Shown one piece after another: positions 10,153 through 19,815 of a stretch of DNA of 64,000 nucleotides. The notes beneath the pieces are model-generated. The model had not been told where the DNA came from, searched no databases, and was given only the letters and a program-made list of their open reading frames with translations. This DNA comes from Rhodococcus sp. OK302 (GTDB lineage: Bacteria > Actinomycetota > Actinomycetes > Mycobacteriales > Mycobacteriaceae). How positions within the stretch are numbered: the first letter of the stretch is position 1; every line of letters begins with the position of its first letter. The stretch is from assembly GCF_002245895.1 (NCBI RefSeq), contig NZ_NPJZ01000001.1, positions 3,074,501-3,138,500 of the forward strand, given 5' to 3'. The translations under genes were made by a program, and so were the position numbers.

Positions 10153-10186
10153 AAGCCCGATTCCTGCACACGCGGGAATCGGGCTT
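10153..10186. terminator. Terminator after nrdF
   Basis: A 12-bp stem AAGCCCGATTCC (10153-10164) pairs with GGAATCGGGCTT (10175-10186) across a 10-base loop. It lies between the nrd operon and the convergent Nudix gene and could serve both. Confidence 0.8.
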
Positions 10187-10209
10187 CGCTCGTAGTAGGG
10201 GGAGCGGGG

Positions 10210-10683
10210 CTAGCGCGCGAACCAGGCTTCCGCCTTGTCCTGCAACGCTTTTTCGAGACGCAGGCGTGAGGTATCGGTCAGGTCCGACGGAAGATCGTCG
10301 GCGGCAAACCAGGCGACTTCGAGGTTCTCGTCGTCCGCGACATGGGCGTCGCCGCCCGTCCATCGGGCGAGGAAACAGACGTCCAGGTACTGCGTAACGT
10401 CACCGTTCGGATACGTAATAGGTTCTGTGACATCAACACTCGTGATGCGGATCAACTCCGCGTCGACACCCGTTTCTTCCTTCGCTTCGCGCACAGCGGC
10501 CGACGCCGGCTCCTCGCCAGGCTCCAGGACACCCGAGACGACGGCCCACTGACCGTTGTCGGCCCGACGGGTAAGCAGGACCCGTCCGGCGTCGTCGCGA
10601 ATCACGACGCTCACTCCGGACAGCCAGAGTGGCGCGTGACCGACCTTCTCGCGCAAGGTGACTATGAACTCCGGAACCGGCAT
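10210..10683 (-). CDS. Nudix hydrolase
   Basis: The 157-residue protein contains a full Nudix box, G-x5-E-x7-REUxEExGU, seen as GVLEPGE followed by REAKEETGV, in the middle of the chain. The box binds metal and hydrolyses a nucleoside diphosphate linked to another group. Residues around it (VVSGVLEPGEEP, DVTQYLDVCFLARW) resemble ADP-ribose or nucleotide-sugar hydrolases, but the substrate cannot be read from sequence. The ATG at 10683 is used; the longer open frame would run back into the neighbouring gene. It lies five bases downstream of the siderophore-binding gene and may be cotranscribed with it. Confidence 0.88.
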   Translation of the reverse strand: MPVPEFIVTLREKVGHAPLWLSGVSVVIRDDAGRVLLTRRADNGQWAVVSGVLEPGEEPASAAVREAKEETGVDAELIRITSVDVTEPITYPNGDVTQYLDVCFLARWTGGDAHVADDENLEVAWFAADDLPSDLTDTSRLRLEKALQDKAEAWFAR

Positions 10684-10687
10684 GAAA

Positions 10688-11791
10688 TCAGCTCGCGTAT
10701 CCGTTGAGGGTGCGTTGTAGATCCGCGAGCATCGCGTACGCGGCAGTGATTCCGTTGCCGTTCCAAATTTTGTCCTCGGCGACAAACGTACGTCCGGCGG
10801 CAGCGCCCAGTTCGTGCCATTGATCGCTCTTCATGACCTCGGTGCCGTGCTCGAGTCCGCTGGGACCGTTGAACAATACGTAGATCAGGTCACCGTCGGC
10901 GGAACTCAGATCATCGGCCGGAACTACGGCAGTTGTTGTGTCCGTGAGCCGTTGGACCGGCGGGCGCTGGGCGCCGATGTCGCTGAGAACCTGGCCGGCA
11001 AACGTCGCCGGTCCTTCGATCTCGAGATCTCGAGCACCGAAACGGACTACCGATGCCTGGGTTTGCGCCGCATTGAGCGCCTCACCCAGTTGCCGGGCGT
11101 CCTGTTGATACCGATCCAACTGCGCCGTCGCGGCGGCGGAGCGACCGAGGGCTTGGCCGGACACAGCAAATTGTGCTTTCCAATACACCGGATCGGACCC
11201 GGCAAAAACCGTCGGCGCAATCGCGTTGAGCTGTGAATACACATCGGCGGACGCAGGCGACGATCCGAGGATCACGTCCGGGGCGGCTGCCTTGATCGCA
11301 GTGACGTCGGGAGCACTGACAGGGCCGACGCTCGGAATCTCGGAGATACCGAAACCGAGGTACGACGGCTGCGGAGAATCAACGCCGGTAGCGGCGCCCA
11401 CCACACGTTCCCACAATCCCAATGCGCACACTGCGTCCATCGAGGCGCTGTCGAGCACCACGATCCGCTGCGGATCCGAAGGAACTTCGGCCACACCGGC
11501 CGTATGAACGACGTGGCGTTTCACGGCCGGACCGGCGCCGGCGTCGGGCGCTGTCGCTGCGGGGCAGGCAGTCGCGGTATCGCGCTCGATTCCCAGGACC
11601 GCTGCGCCGGCGATAGACGTCGTCGTGCGGACGATGGTGCTGGCAGCGTCGTCGGTGGCATCCGATGAACAACCGGTGAGAACGAGCAGTGCGGCTGCAA
11701 TACCGAGAACCGATGTACGGCGGACGGCGGTGCGGACAGCAGTGTGGGGGAGGGTCGTGCGGGAGAGGGGCGTGCGGGAGAGAACAGACAA
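10688..11791 (-). CDS. Ferric-siderophore ABC transporter substrate-binding lipoprotein (first of two)
   Basis: A 367-residue FepB/FhuD-type class III binding protein. The N-terminus is basic, then hydrophobic, ending in the lipobox VLTGC at about residue 41. The family segment RIVVLDSASMDAVCALGL is followed by the long helix and C-terminal lobe of these proteins. The start is a TTG at 11791 with AGGAAG eight bases before it, which gives an unusually long arginine-rich leader; an internal start is possible. It would catch a ferric siderophore outside the membrane. No permease or ATPase gene is nearby, so it must work with transporters coded elsewhere. A half iron box lies just upstream. Confidence 0.85.
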   Translation of the reverse strand: MSVLSRTPLSRTTLPHTAVRTAVRRTSVLGIAAALLVLTGCSSDATDDAASTIVRTTTSIAGAAVLGIERDTATACPAATAPDAGAGPAVKRHVVHTAGVAEVPSDPQRIVVLDSASMDAVCALGLWERVVGAATGVDSPQPSYLGFGISEIPSVGPVSAPDVTAIKAAAPDVILGSSPASADVYSQLNAIAPTVFAGSDPVYWKAQFAVSGQALGRSAAATAQLDRYQQDARQLGEALNAAQTQASVVRFGARDLEIEGPATFAGQVLSDIGAQRPPVQRLTDTTTAVVPADDLSSADGDLIYVLFNGPSGLEHGTEVMKSDQWHELGAAAGRTFVAEDKIWNGNGITAAYAMLADLQRTLNGYAS

Positions 11792-11823
11792 GTCGACGGC
11801 TTCCTGTGTGGGCGGGCGCCGCT

Positions 11824-11832
11824 TTAGGTTAG
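11824..11832. promoter_or_regulatory. Iron-box half site before the first binding-protein gene
   Basis: TTAGGTTAG at 11824-11832 matches nine of nine bases of one half of the IdeR/DtxR consensus; the other half is absent. It lies 33-41 bases before the TTG at 11791 and overlaps the stop of the upstream gene. Control by IdeR is possible but weaker than at 12848. Confidence 0.4.
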
Positions 11833-12824
11833 CTGTTCGACTTGTTCAGCTCGAACGTGTCCGAGAGGTCGTCGAGGATGAGGTGTGCGCCCTGAATGCT
11901 GACCGGTGACATCCAGCGAGAATCGTCGACGTCGATAGTGCGGCCGCGCAGTGTCTGCCACAGCGGGCTGGTGAGGAACGGCTTCGCGGCTTCGGCGCTC
12001 TTGCCGTCCGGATCCTGCCAAGTGCTGACGAAGATGATGTCGGCATCGGCCTCGTTGATCAGTTCGGGGCTGATCTTCATCATGATGTTTCCGGGATCAG
12101 CGGGGTCGGCGCCCTGATTGGCGGGGCGTGCGAGGCCGGCGTCTTCGAGGACGATGCCACTGAACGACGTGGTGCGGTACAGGCGTGCTGTCGGTTCGCC
12201 GGCGAAGCGGACGACGGAGATGACGGGGTTGTTCGCCTTCTCGTTGATGCTCTCGCCGACGGAAGCCGCTCGGGTTTCGTATTCGGTGATTTTCTCTTCG
12301 GCAAGTGACTCCTTACCGAGTGCCTCGCCGACCAGTCGGATGTTCTCCTTCCATGTCGGCCCCGTCGTCTGCGTGAAGACGGTCGGCGCGATTGCGGAGA
12401 GCTTGTCGTAGTTCTTTCCGTCGCGAACCTCCGCCGAGATGATCAGGTCCGGTTGTAGGGCGGCGACCTGTTCGAGACTGACGTTGCCGACCGTGCCGAC
12501 TGATACCGCGTCGGGTGCGAACTCGTCACGAGTTGTTCCCAGGTAGTCGGGGAGCCCTGGCTCGCGGTAGTCGGTGTAGCCCACCAACGGAGACTCGAGA
12601 AGGAGTACAGCGTCGGTGAAGCTGTTGTCGAGCGTGACGATGCGCTGGGGGGCCGACGGGATTTCTGTGCTCCCGCGGAAGTGTTCGACGGTGCGGGGGA
12701 ACGCGCCGGATTCGGAGGACGGACTCGCGCTCGACGTGGGTTCGTTGCTCGAGCATGCGGGAACAAGTACGGCGACGGTGGCCGCGATCGCTGCGAGCGC
12801 GGCGCGGCGGGGGAGAAACTTCAC
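11829..12824 (-). CDS. Ferric-siderophore ABC transporter substrate-binding lipoprotein (FecB-like)
   Basis: A 331-residue lipoprotein with signal peptide and lipobox LVPAC (Cys about 24), followed by a serine-rich linker and the FecB/FepB fold (APQRIVTLDNSFTDAVLLL, then GTVGNVSLEQVAALQPDLII). It should bind a ferric siderophore at the cell surface. The start is GTG 12824, with AGGAG about eight bases ahead. It matches the place and strand of fecB (Rv3044) beside ctaD in M. tuberculosis. A good iron box stands directly upstream, so IdeR repression when iron is plentiful is likely. Confidence 0.9.
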   Translation of the reverse strand: MKFLPRRAALAAIAATVAVLVPACSSNEPTSSASPSSESGAFPRTVEHFRGSTEIPSAPQRIVTLDNSFTDAVLLLESPLVGYTDYREPGLPDYLGTTRDEFAPDAVSVGTVGNVSLEQVAALQPDLIISAEVRDGKNYDKLSAIAPTVFTQTTGPTWKENIRLVGEALGKESLAEEKITEYETRAASVGESINEKANNPVISVVRFAGEPTARLYRTTSFSGIVLEDAGLARPANQGADPADPGNIMMKISPELINEADADIIFVSTWQDPDGKSAEAAKPFLTSPLWQTLRGRTIDVDDSRWMSPVSIQGAHLILDDLSDTFELNKSNS

Positions 12825-12847
12825 TAAATTCCACTCCTGACATTTAC

Positions 12848-12866
12848 TTAGGTAAGCATGACCTTA
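12848..12866. promoter_or_regulatory. IdeR/DtxR iron box before the FecB-like gene
   Basis: TTAGGTAAGCATGACCTTA at 12848-12866 matches 14 of 19 positions of the consensus TTAGGTTAGGCTAACCTAA. It lies 24 bases before the GTG start, which places it over the likely promoter. Confidence 0.65.
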
Positions 12867-13174
12867 TCAAGTGGATTCGATGAAACTGCAACCCCGGTGG
12901 TCGCACGAGTTCGGCGCGACACGCCGAAACTCGAGATCACATATATCGCCTCGGGAACATAAACCGCAGGTCGATCGTTCTGCGGGCGGGAAAACGGTCC
13001 CTCGAGTACGACGCTGAGTAGGACCGGGTCGCGAGGCGTCCGAGTCACGGTCTACGATTCGATGAGCGCAAGCCAGAAGCCGTTTCCCGCAGCCCGGGTG
13101 ACGGACCCTGCGGCGCGGCCGAAGGCTTTGTAACGGAGCCTGAGGAGCGACCAAAGGCACATTCAGGAGGATCA
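12867..13174. other. Intergenic region between fecB-like gene and ctaD
   Basis: A 308-base divergent gap. Next to ctaD, 13049-13174 is GC-rich and can form small hairpins (GGGT/ACCC within GCAG/CTGC near 13095-13117, and GGCT/AGCC near 13124-13140). I see no ORF and no known riboswitch match. CAGGAGG at 13164-13170 is the ctaD ribosome-binding site. Confidence 0.4.
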
Positions 13175-14908
13175 GTGACTGCCGTAGCGCCCCAGCCAGT
13201 CCCCGCGATAGCTGCAGCTAGGCCTTACCCGCCGCGGCAGGGACCCAAGGGCTCATTCATTTTCAAGATGATTACGACCACCGACCCCAAGGTGCTCGGA
13301 ATCATGTACTTGGCGACTTCCATCGCCTTCTTCCTCATCGGTGGCCTGATGGCCCTGATGATGCGTGCCGAGCTTGCTGTGCCCGGCATGCAGTTCCTTT
13401 CCAATGAACAGTTCAACCAGCTGTTCACCATGCACGGCACCATCATGCTGCTGCTGTACGCGACGCCGATCGTCTTCGGCTTCGCCAACTACATTCTTCC
13501 GCTGCAGATCGGCGCGCCCGACGTGGCGTTCCCGCGTCTGAACGCGTTCAGTTACTGGCTGTACCTGTTCGGCGCGATCATCGCGACAGCCGGATTCGTA
13601 ACCCCCGGTGGTGCAGCCGACTTCGGTTGGACCGCCTACACCCCGCTCACGAATGCACTGCATTCGCCGGGCGTCGGCGCTGACCTGTGGATCATGGGTC
13701 TCGCTGTCGGTGGCCTCGGAACCATCCTCGGTGGCGTCAACATGATCACCACGGTGATCTGCCTGCGTGCACCCGGTATGACCATGTTCCGCATGCCGAT
13801 CTTCACCTGGAACATCTTCATCACCAGCATCCTGATTCTGCTGGCGTTCCCGCTGCTGACCGCTGCACTGCTCGGCCTGTTCGTCGACCGACATCTGGGT
13901 GGTCACATCTTCGACCCGGCAACGGGCGGTGTGTTGCTGTGGCAGCACCTGTTCTGGTTCTTCGGTCACCCCGAGGTGTACATCATCGCGCTGCCGTTCT
14001 TCGGCATCGTCTCGGAGATCTTCCCGGTCTTCAGCCGTAAGCCGATCTTCGGCTACAGCGGCCTGGTGTACGCAACGCTGGCCATCGCAGCCCTGTCGAT
14101 CGCAGTGTGGGCACACCACATGTACGCAACCGGTGCTGTTCTGCTGCCGTACTTCTCGTTCATGACGTTCTTGATCGCAGTGCCGACAGGCGTGAAGATA
14201 TTCAACTGGATCGGAACTATGTGGAAGGGGCAGTTGACCTTCGAGTCGCCGATGCTCTTCTCGATCGGCTTCCTGGTCACCTTCCTCTTCGGTGGACTGT
14301 CGGGCGTCATCCTTGCAAGCCCGCCGCTCGACTTCCACGTCACGGACAGCTACTTCGTTGTCGCCCACTTCCACTACGTGGTCTTCGGCACCGTCGTGTT
14401 CGCCACCTACGCCGGTATCTACTTCTGGTTCCCGAAGATGACCGGCCGCATGATGGACGAGCGCCTCGGCAAGTGGCACTTCTGGACCACGTTCGTCGGC
14501 TTCCACGGCACGTTCCTCGTGCAGCACTGGTTGGGTGCCGAAGGTATGCCGCGTCGTTACGCCGACTACCTGCCCAGCGACGGTTTCACCGTGCTGAACT
14601 CGGTATCGACAATCTTCGCCTTCGTTCTCGGCGCCTCCACGTTGCCGTTCATCTGGAACGTCTTCAAGAGCTACCGATACGGCGAAGTTGTCACGGTCGA
14701 CGATCCGTGGGGCTACGGAAACTCGCTCGAATGGGCAACCAGTTGCCCGCCGCCGCGCCACAACTTCACCGAGTTGCCGCGCATCCGCAGCGAGCGTCCG
14801 GCATTCGAACTGCACTACCCGCACATGGTTGAGCGGATGCGCGCAGAAGCGCACGTCGGCGTCGGCCATAACAGTAAGAACGACGCCCTCGAAGGCAGTT
14901 CTCACTAG
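13175..14908 (+). CDS. ctaD: Cytochrome c oxidase (aa3 type) subunit I
   Basis: The 577-residue membrane protein has about twelve hydrophobic helices. The haem-copper oxidase motifs are present: [10 protein letters not shown] with a haem a ligand His, the [13 protein letters not shown] segment with the CuB His and cross-linked Tyr, the HHMYATG pair, and [10 protein letters not shown] with the two late haem ligands. It is the catalytic subunit of the terminal oxidase fed by the cytochrome bcc complex in actinobacteria. GTG start at 13175 after CAGGAGG. It stands next to fecB and serB as in mycobacteria and ends at a strong terminator; other oxidase subunits are not here, which is normal for the group. 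Confidence 0.97.
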   Translation: MTAVAPQPVPAIAAARPYPPRQGPKGSFIFKMITTTDPKVLGIMYLATSIAFFLIGGLMALMMRAELAVPGMQFLSNEQFNQLFTMHGTIMLLLYATPIVFGFANYILPLQIGAPDVAFPRLNAFSYWLYLFGAIIATAGFVTPGGAADFGWTAYTPLTNALHSPGVGADLWIMGLAVGGLGTILGGVNMITTVICLRAPGMTMFRMPIFTWNIFITSILILLAFPLLTAALLGLFVDRHLGGHIFDPATGGVLLWQHLFWFFGHPEVYIIALPFFGIVSEIFPVFSRKPIFGYSGLVYATLAIAALSIAVWAHHMYATGAVLLPYFSFMTFLIAVPTGVKIFNWIGTMWKGQLTFESPMLFSIGFLVTFLFGGLSGVILASPPLDFHVTDSYFVVAHFHYVVFGTVVFATYAGIYFWFPKMTGRMMDERLGKWHFWTTFVGFHGTFLVQHWLGAEGMPRRYADYLPSDGFTVLNSVSTIFAFVLGASTLPFIWNVFKSYRYGEVVTVDDPWGYGNSLEWATSCPPPRHNFTELPRIRSERPAFELHYPHMVERMRAEAHVGVGHNSKNDALEGSSH

Positions 14909-14925
14909 ATTTACATAGGTCAACG

Positions 14926-14960
14926 AAAAGGCCCCGCCCGAACAACGGGCGGGGCCTTTT
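14926..14960 (+). terminator. Strong terminator after ctaD
   Basis: A perfect 15-bp stem, AAAAGGCCCCGCCCG (14926-14940) and its complement at 14946-14960, with the five-base loop AACAA and a T run at the end. It separates ctaD from serB. Confidence 0.95.
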
Positions 14961-15013
14961 CGCTTGTCCGGTACGGCCTTGGCACAATAGGTGTCGATCA
15001 CGACGCGAGTTAA

Positions 15014-17040
<2,027 letters not shown>

Positions 17041-17071
17041 GCCTGACCAGTCCAGTATCGGCATCTTGGCT

Positions 17072-17770
17072 ATGGATGAAGCGTCCAGTGGCCGTCAAGC
17101 TGATCGAGTGTTGAAACCAGTGCTCATGCCAGCCTTGACTCGGAGACTCATTTCGCTCTTCTTCGGCCTGTGGCTGTACGGCTTTTCGATGGCCATGATG
17201 ATTTCCGCTGGGCTGGGGCTGGATCCGTGGGATGTGTTCCATCAGGGTGTGGCTGAACGCGTATCGATGAGTTTCGGTGTGATCACGGCAATTACGGGTG
17301 TTGTTGTGCTTCTGCTGTGGATCCCGCTGCGTCAACGGCCGGGATTCGGAACTATCGCCAACGTGGTTGTCATTGCCATCGCAGTGGATACTTCACTGGC
17401 CTTCTTGCCGGACTTCGATTCCATGCCAGTTCGCATCTTCATGCTGGTGGCCGGCATCCTTCTCAACGGACTGGCCAGTGTTCTGTATATCGGTGCCGGG
17501 ATGGGGCCCGGTCCACGTGACGGGTTGATGACCGGATTTGTTGCGAGCACCGGCCTGTCCGTGAGGCTCGTGCGAACCACCATAGAAATCGTCGTTCTGG
17601 CAACCGGTTGGCTCCTCGGTGGCACCGTCGGAGTGGGAACCGTGTTGTATGCCTTGGGGATCGGGCCCACTATTCAGCTATTGATCAAGGTACTTCCTCA
17701 CTCGATGACCGCTGCAGTCACGGGGGAGCGAGAGTCGCGCGAAGCGCAAATGCTTGGAGCGACTGGATAA
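17072..17770 (+). CDS. Integral membrane protein, YczE/YitT-like
   Basis: A protein of about 232 residues with five to six hydrophobic segments. The patterns GLDPWDVFHQG and GAGMGPGPRDGLMTG are repeated Gly-Pro-rich turns typical of the YczE/YyaS group of membrane proteins, whose function is unknown; in Bacillus yczE lies beside the surfactin genes. The start is uncertain: ATG 17072 is chosen, but TTG 17066 and ATG 17126 are in frame, and no good ribosome-binding site marks any of them. Its stop is one base from the stop of the convergent gene. Confidence 0.75.
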   Translation: MDEASSGRQADRVLKPVLMPALTRRLISLFFGLWLYGFSMAMMISAGLGLDPWDVFHQGVAERVSMSFGVITAITGVVVLLLWIPLRQRPGFGTIANVVVIAIAVDTSLAFLPDFDSMPVRIFMLVAGILLNGLASVLYIGAGMGPGPRDGLMTGFVASTGLSVRLVRTTIEIVVLATGWLLGGTVGVGTVLYALGIGPTIQLLIKVLPHSMTAAVTGERESREAQMLGATG

Positions 17771-17771
17771 T

Positions 17772-18083
17772 TCAGCCGATCGAATCCCTGAACTCCACTC
17801 CCCGCTGCATGGACTGCATGGTTTCGGCGATTTCGGCGACTGGGTAGATTTCGTATTTCACGTAAGGGCCGAACATGGATGGGGCGTCGTTCAGGTCCAT
17901 CGGGTTGTCGGTCTCGATGACAGCGAAACCTCCCTCACCATCGAGCCTCCCGAGAAACTGGTGAAAGGTCGACGTTTCCGTCGGAGTCCATTTGGAGAAT
18001 ACGGCCAAGCCGCGTCGTGTACTTTCCTCGAGTTCGGCTGCGGAACCGCCGGCGCGATAGGTCCACGAAATGAGATACTTCAT
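17772..18083 (-). CDS. DUF3303-like small protein
   Basis: A 103-residue protein beginning MKYLISWTYR, with a dimeric alpha-beta barrel look (FxVIETDNPMDL, then PYVKYEIYPV). This matches the DUF3303 group of small cytoplasmic proteins of unknown role. AGGAGG lies eight bases before the ATG at 18083, so it is well translated. It faces away from the aldehyde dehydrogenase gene across a 305-base gap. Confidence 0.75.
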   Translation of the reverse strand: MKYLISWTYRAGGSAAELEESTRRGLAVFSKWTPTETSTFHQFLGRLDGEGGFAVIETDNPMDLNDAPSMFGPYVKYEIYPVAEIAETMQSMQRGVEFRDSIG

Positions 18084-18197
18084 GTCGTCCTCCTGTAGTT
18101 GTGTCCGGAATTCGTACGGTCTCCAGTCTTCACCCGCAGTCGACCGCTTGTGAAGAGCTGGTGAGAAATGCTGTGTAGCAGAATAATTCGAATTCGC

Positions 18198-18217
18198 GAA
18201 GTGGCTTGCGCTACTTC
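18198..18217. promoter_or_regulatory. Candidate operator, imperfect inverted repeat
   Basis: GAAGTGGC (18198-18205) and GCTACTTC (18210-18217) match at seven of eight pairs around a four-base spacer, about 170 bases before the dehydrogenase start. No regulator can be named. Confidence 0.35.
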
Positions 18218-18363
18218 ATGTTCGGTGTGGCTCGCAAGATTGTCGTACGACGCTCTCGCGCCTCGTCGCTGAACCCGATACGCTTATTCGTGTACTGGTT
18301 CGGGGTGTGCTCGCACTCAGTGCAGCGTCCTCCGTGTCTACTCCTCCGGAGCTGTGAACCTGA

Positions 18364-18386
18364 CGGCTCCGAATCTGACGGAGCCG
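18364..18386 (+). promoter_or_regulatory. Hairpin covering the ribosome-binding site of the aldehyde dehydrogenase gene
   Basis: CGGCTCCG (18364-18371) pairs perfectly with CGGAGCCG (18379-18386) across a seven-base loop. The only GGAG near the ATG at 18389 is within the right arm (18380-18383), so the hairpin would hide the ribosome-binding site in the mRNA. As DNA it could also be an operator. Confidence 0.5.
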
Positions 18387-18388
18387 CA

Positions 18389-19798
18389 ATGACTATCAAC
18401 AATCACCTTCATACCCAAGGCCTTTCGGGCGAAGCAGATGTCACTACGATGGTGACGCGACTTCGGGAGGTGTTTGCCGGGGGACGAACCCGCAATGCCG
18501 AGTGGCGCATCCACCAGATCGAAGGAATCGAACGGTTCCTCGCGGAACGTGAACCCGAGATCGTGGCGGCACTTGCCGAGGATCTCGGGCGAGGCGCAGT
18601 GGAGGCCTGGTTCGGCGACATCGCACCAGTCAAGGCCGAGGCGGCCTACGCACGCAAACGGGTGCGGCGGTGGATGCGGAGGCGACCGCAGCCGCTGCCG
18701 CTCAACCAGTTGCCCGCAATCGGTTGGGTGCAGTACGAGCCGCTAGGTGTCGTGCTGGTGATCGGCGCCTGGAACTATCCGGTCTTTCTGAGTTTGCCGC
18801 CGCTTGTGTCAGCACTCGCTGCCGGCAATGTGGCTATCGTCAAACCGTCCGAGGTGGCGCCCGCAACCTCGGCGATGCTTGCCCGGTTGCTACCGCTGTA
18901 CGTCGATCCCGAGGCTGTCGTGGTCGTTGAAGGCGACGCTGGGGTGACGCAGGAACTGCTCGCCCAGGGTCTTGATCAAGTGCTGTTCACGGGTGGGACC
19001 GAGATCGGACGAAAGATCATGGCCGGCGCGGCGCCACATCTGACGCCGGTGTTGCTGGAGCTTGGCGGTAAGAGTCCCGTTGTGGTTGCCTCCGACGCAG
19101 ACCTCGAGGTAGTGGCGAGACGTGTTGTGTGGACGAAGCTACTCAATTCCGGGCAGATGTGCCTCGCACCGGACTATGTGCTTGCAGAACGATCGATCCG
19201 AGATGAACTGGTGCGTCGCATCACCGATACCGTCACGCAGTTCCGCGCCGATCAAGTCGACGCGGGATTGCGGATCGTCAACGAGCGGCAGTTCGACAGG
19301 CTTGTCGGCTGCCTCGCTGAAACCTCGGGCCGAATCGTGTCCGGGGGTGGATCGGATCGGGATTCCCTCACGATCGAACCGACGGTGATTGTCGATCCGG
19401 ACCCGGACGATACTGTGATGCGGCAGGAGATATTCGGTCCGATTCTTCCGGTGCTTGCCGTGGATTCGATGGATGAGGCAATAGCTTTTGTCAATGCGCG
19501 GCCTAAGCCGCTCGCAGCGTACTACTTCACGAAGTCGAGAACTGTAGCCAAGAAGCTTGTGGACGCGGTCAGTTCCGGCGGTGCAGTCGTCAATCACGTT
19601 GCGATTCAGGTGATGGCGCCGCAGTTGCCGTTCGGTGGCGTCGGTGCCAGTGGCATGGGCGCATACCACGGCAAGTGGGGCTTCGAAGCATTCAGTCACC
19701 GTAAGTCGGTAGTGGTCAAGCCATTCAAACCTGACCCGACGTTGATCTACCCGCCTTACACCGAACGCGCAGTGAAATTAATGCGCAGGCTCTTCTGA
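18389..19798 (+). CDS. Aldehyde dehydrogenase (class 3 / coniferyl- or fatty-aldehyde type)
   Basis: The 469-residue protein has the ALDH active site: Asn 129 in IGAWNYP, Glu 224 in LELGGK and Cys 258 in NSGQMCLAPDY. The length and the C-terminal hydrophobic tail (PPYTERAVKLMRRLF) fit the class 3 group, which includes fatty aldehyde and coniferyl aldehyde dehydrogenases with NAD(P). An acyl-CoA ligase gene follows 17 bases later, which suggests oxidation of a long-chain or aromatic aldehyde followed by CoA activation of the acid. ATG at 18389 is used; the hairpin in front may control it. Confidence 0.88.
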   Translation: MTINNHLHTQGLSGEADVTTMVTRLREVFAGGRTRNAEWRIHQIEGIERFLAEREPEIVAALAEDLGRGAVEAWFGDIAPVKAEAAYARKRVRRWMRRRPQPLPLNQLPAIGWVQYEPLGVVLVIGAWNYPVFLSLPPLVSALAAGNVAIVKPSEVAPATSAMLARLLPLYVDPEAVVVVEGDAGVTQELLAQGLDQVLFTGGTEIGRKIMAGAAPHLTPVLLELGGKSPVVVASDADLEVVARRVVWTKLLNSGQMCLAPDYVLAERSIRDELVRRITDTVTQFRADQVDAGLRIVNERQFDRLVGCLAETSGRIVSGGGSDRDSLTIEPTVIVDPDPDDTVMRQEIFGPILPVLAVDSMDEAIAFVNARPKPLAAYYFTKSRTVAKKLVDAVSSGGAVVNHVAIQVMAPQLPFGGVGASGMGAYHGKWGFEAFSHRKSVVVKPFKPDPTLIYPPYTERAVKLMRRLF

Positions 19799-19815
19799 CG
19801 AGGTAACCGAAAGAG

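Larger units (their letters stand above)
18084..18388. other. Divergent intergenic region with two inverted repeats
   Basis: A 305-base gap between the DUF3303 gene and the aldehyde dehydrogenase gene. It holds an imperfect inverted repeat at 18198-18217 and a perfect hairpin at 18364-18386. An open frame from 18206 extends the dehydrogenase gene upstream but codes for nothing like that family. Confidence 0.5.
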
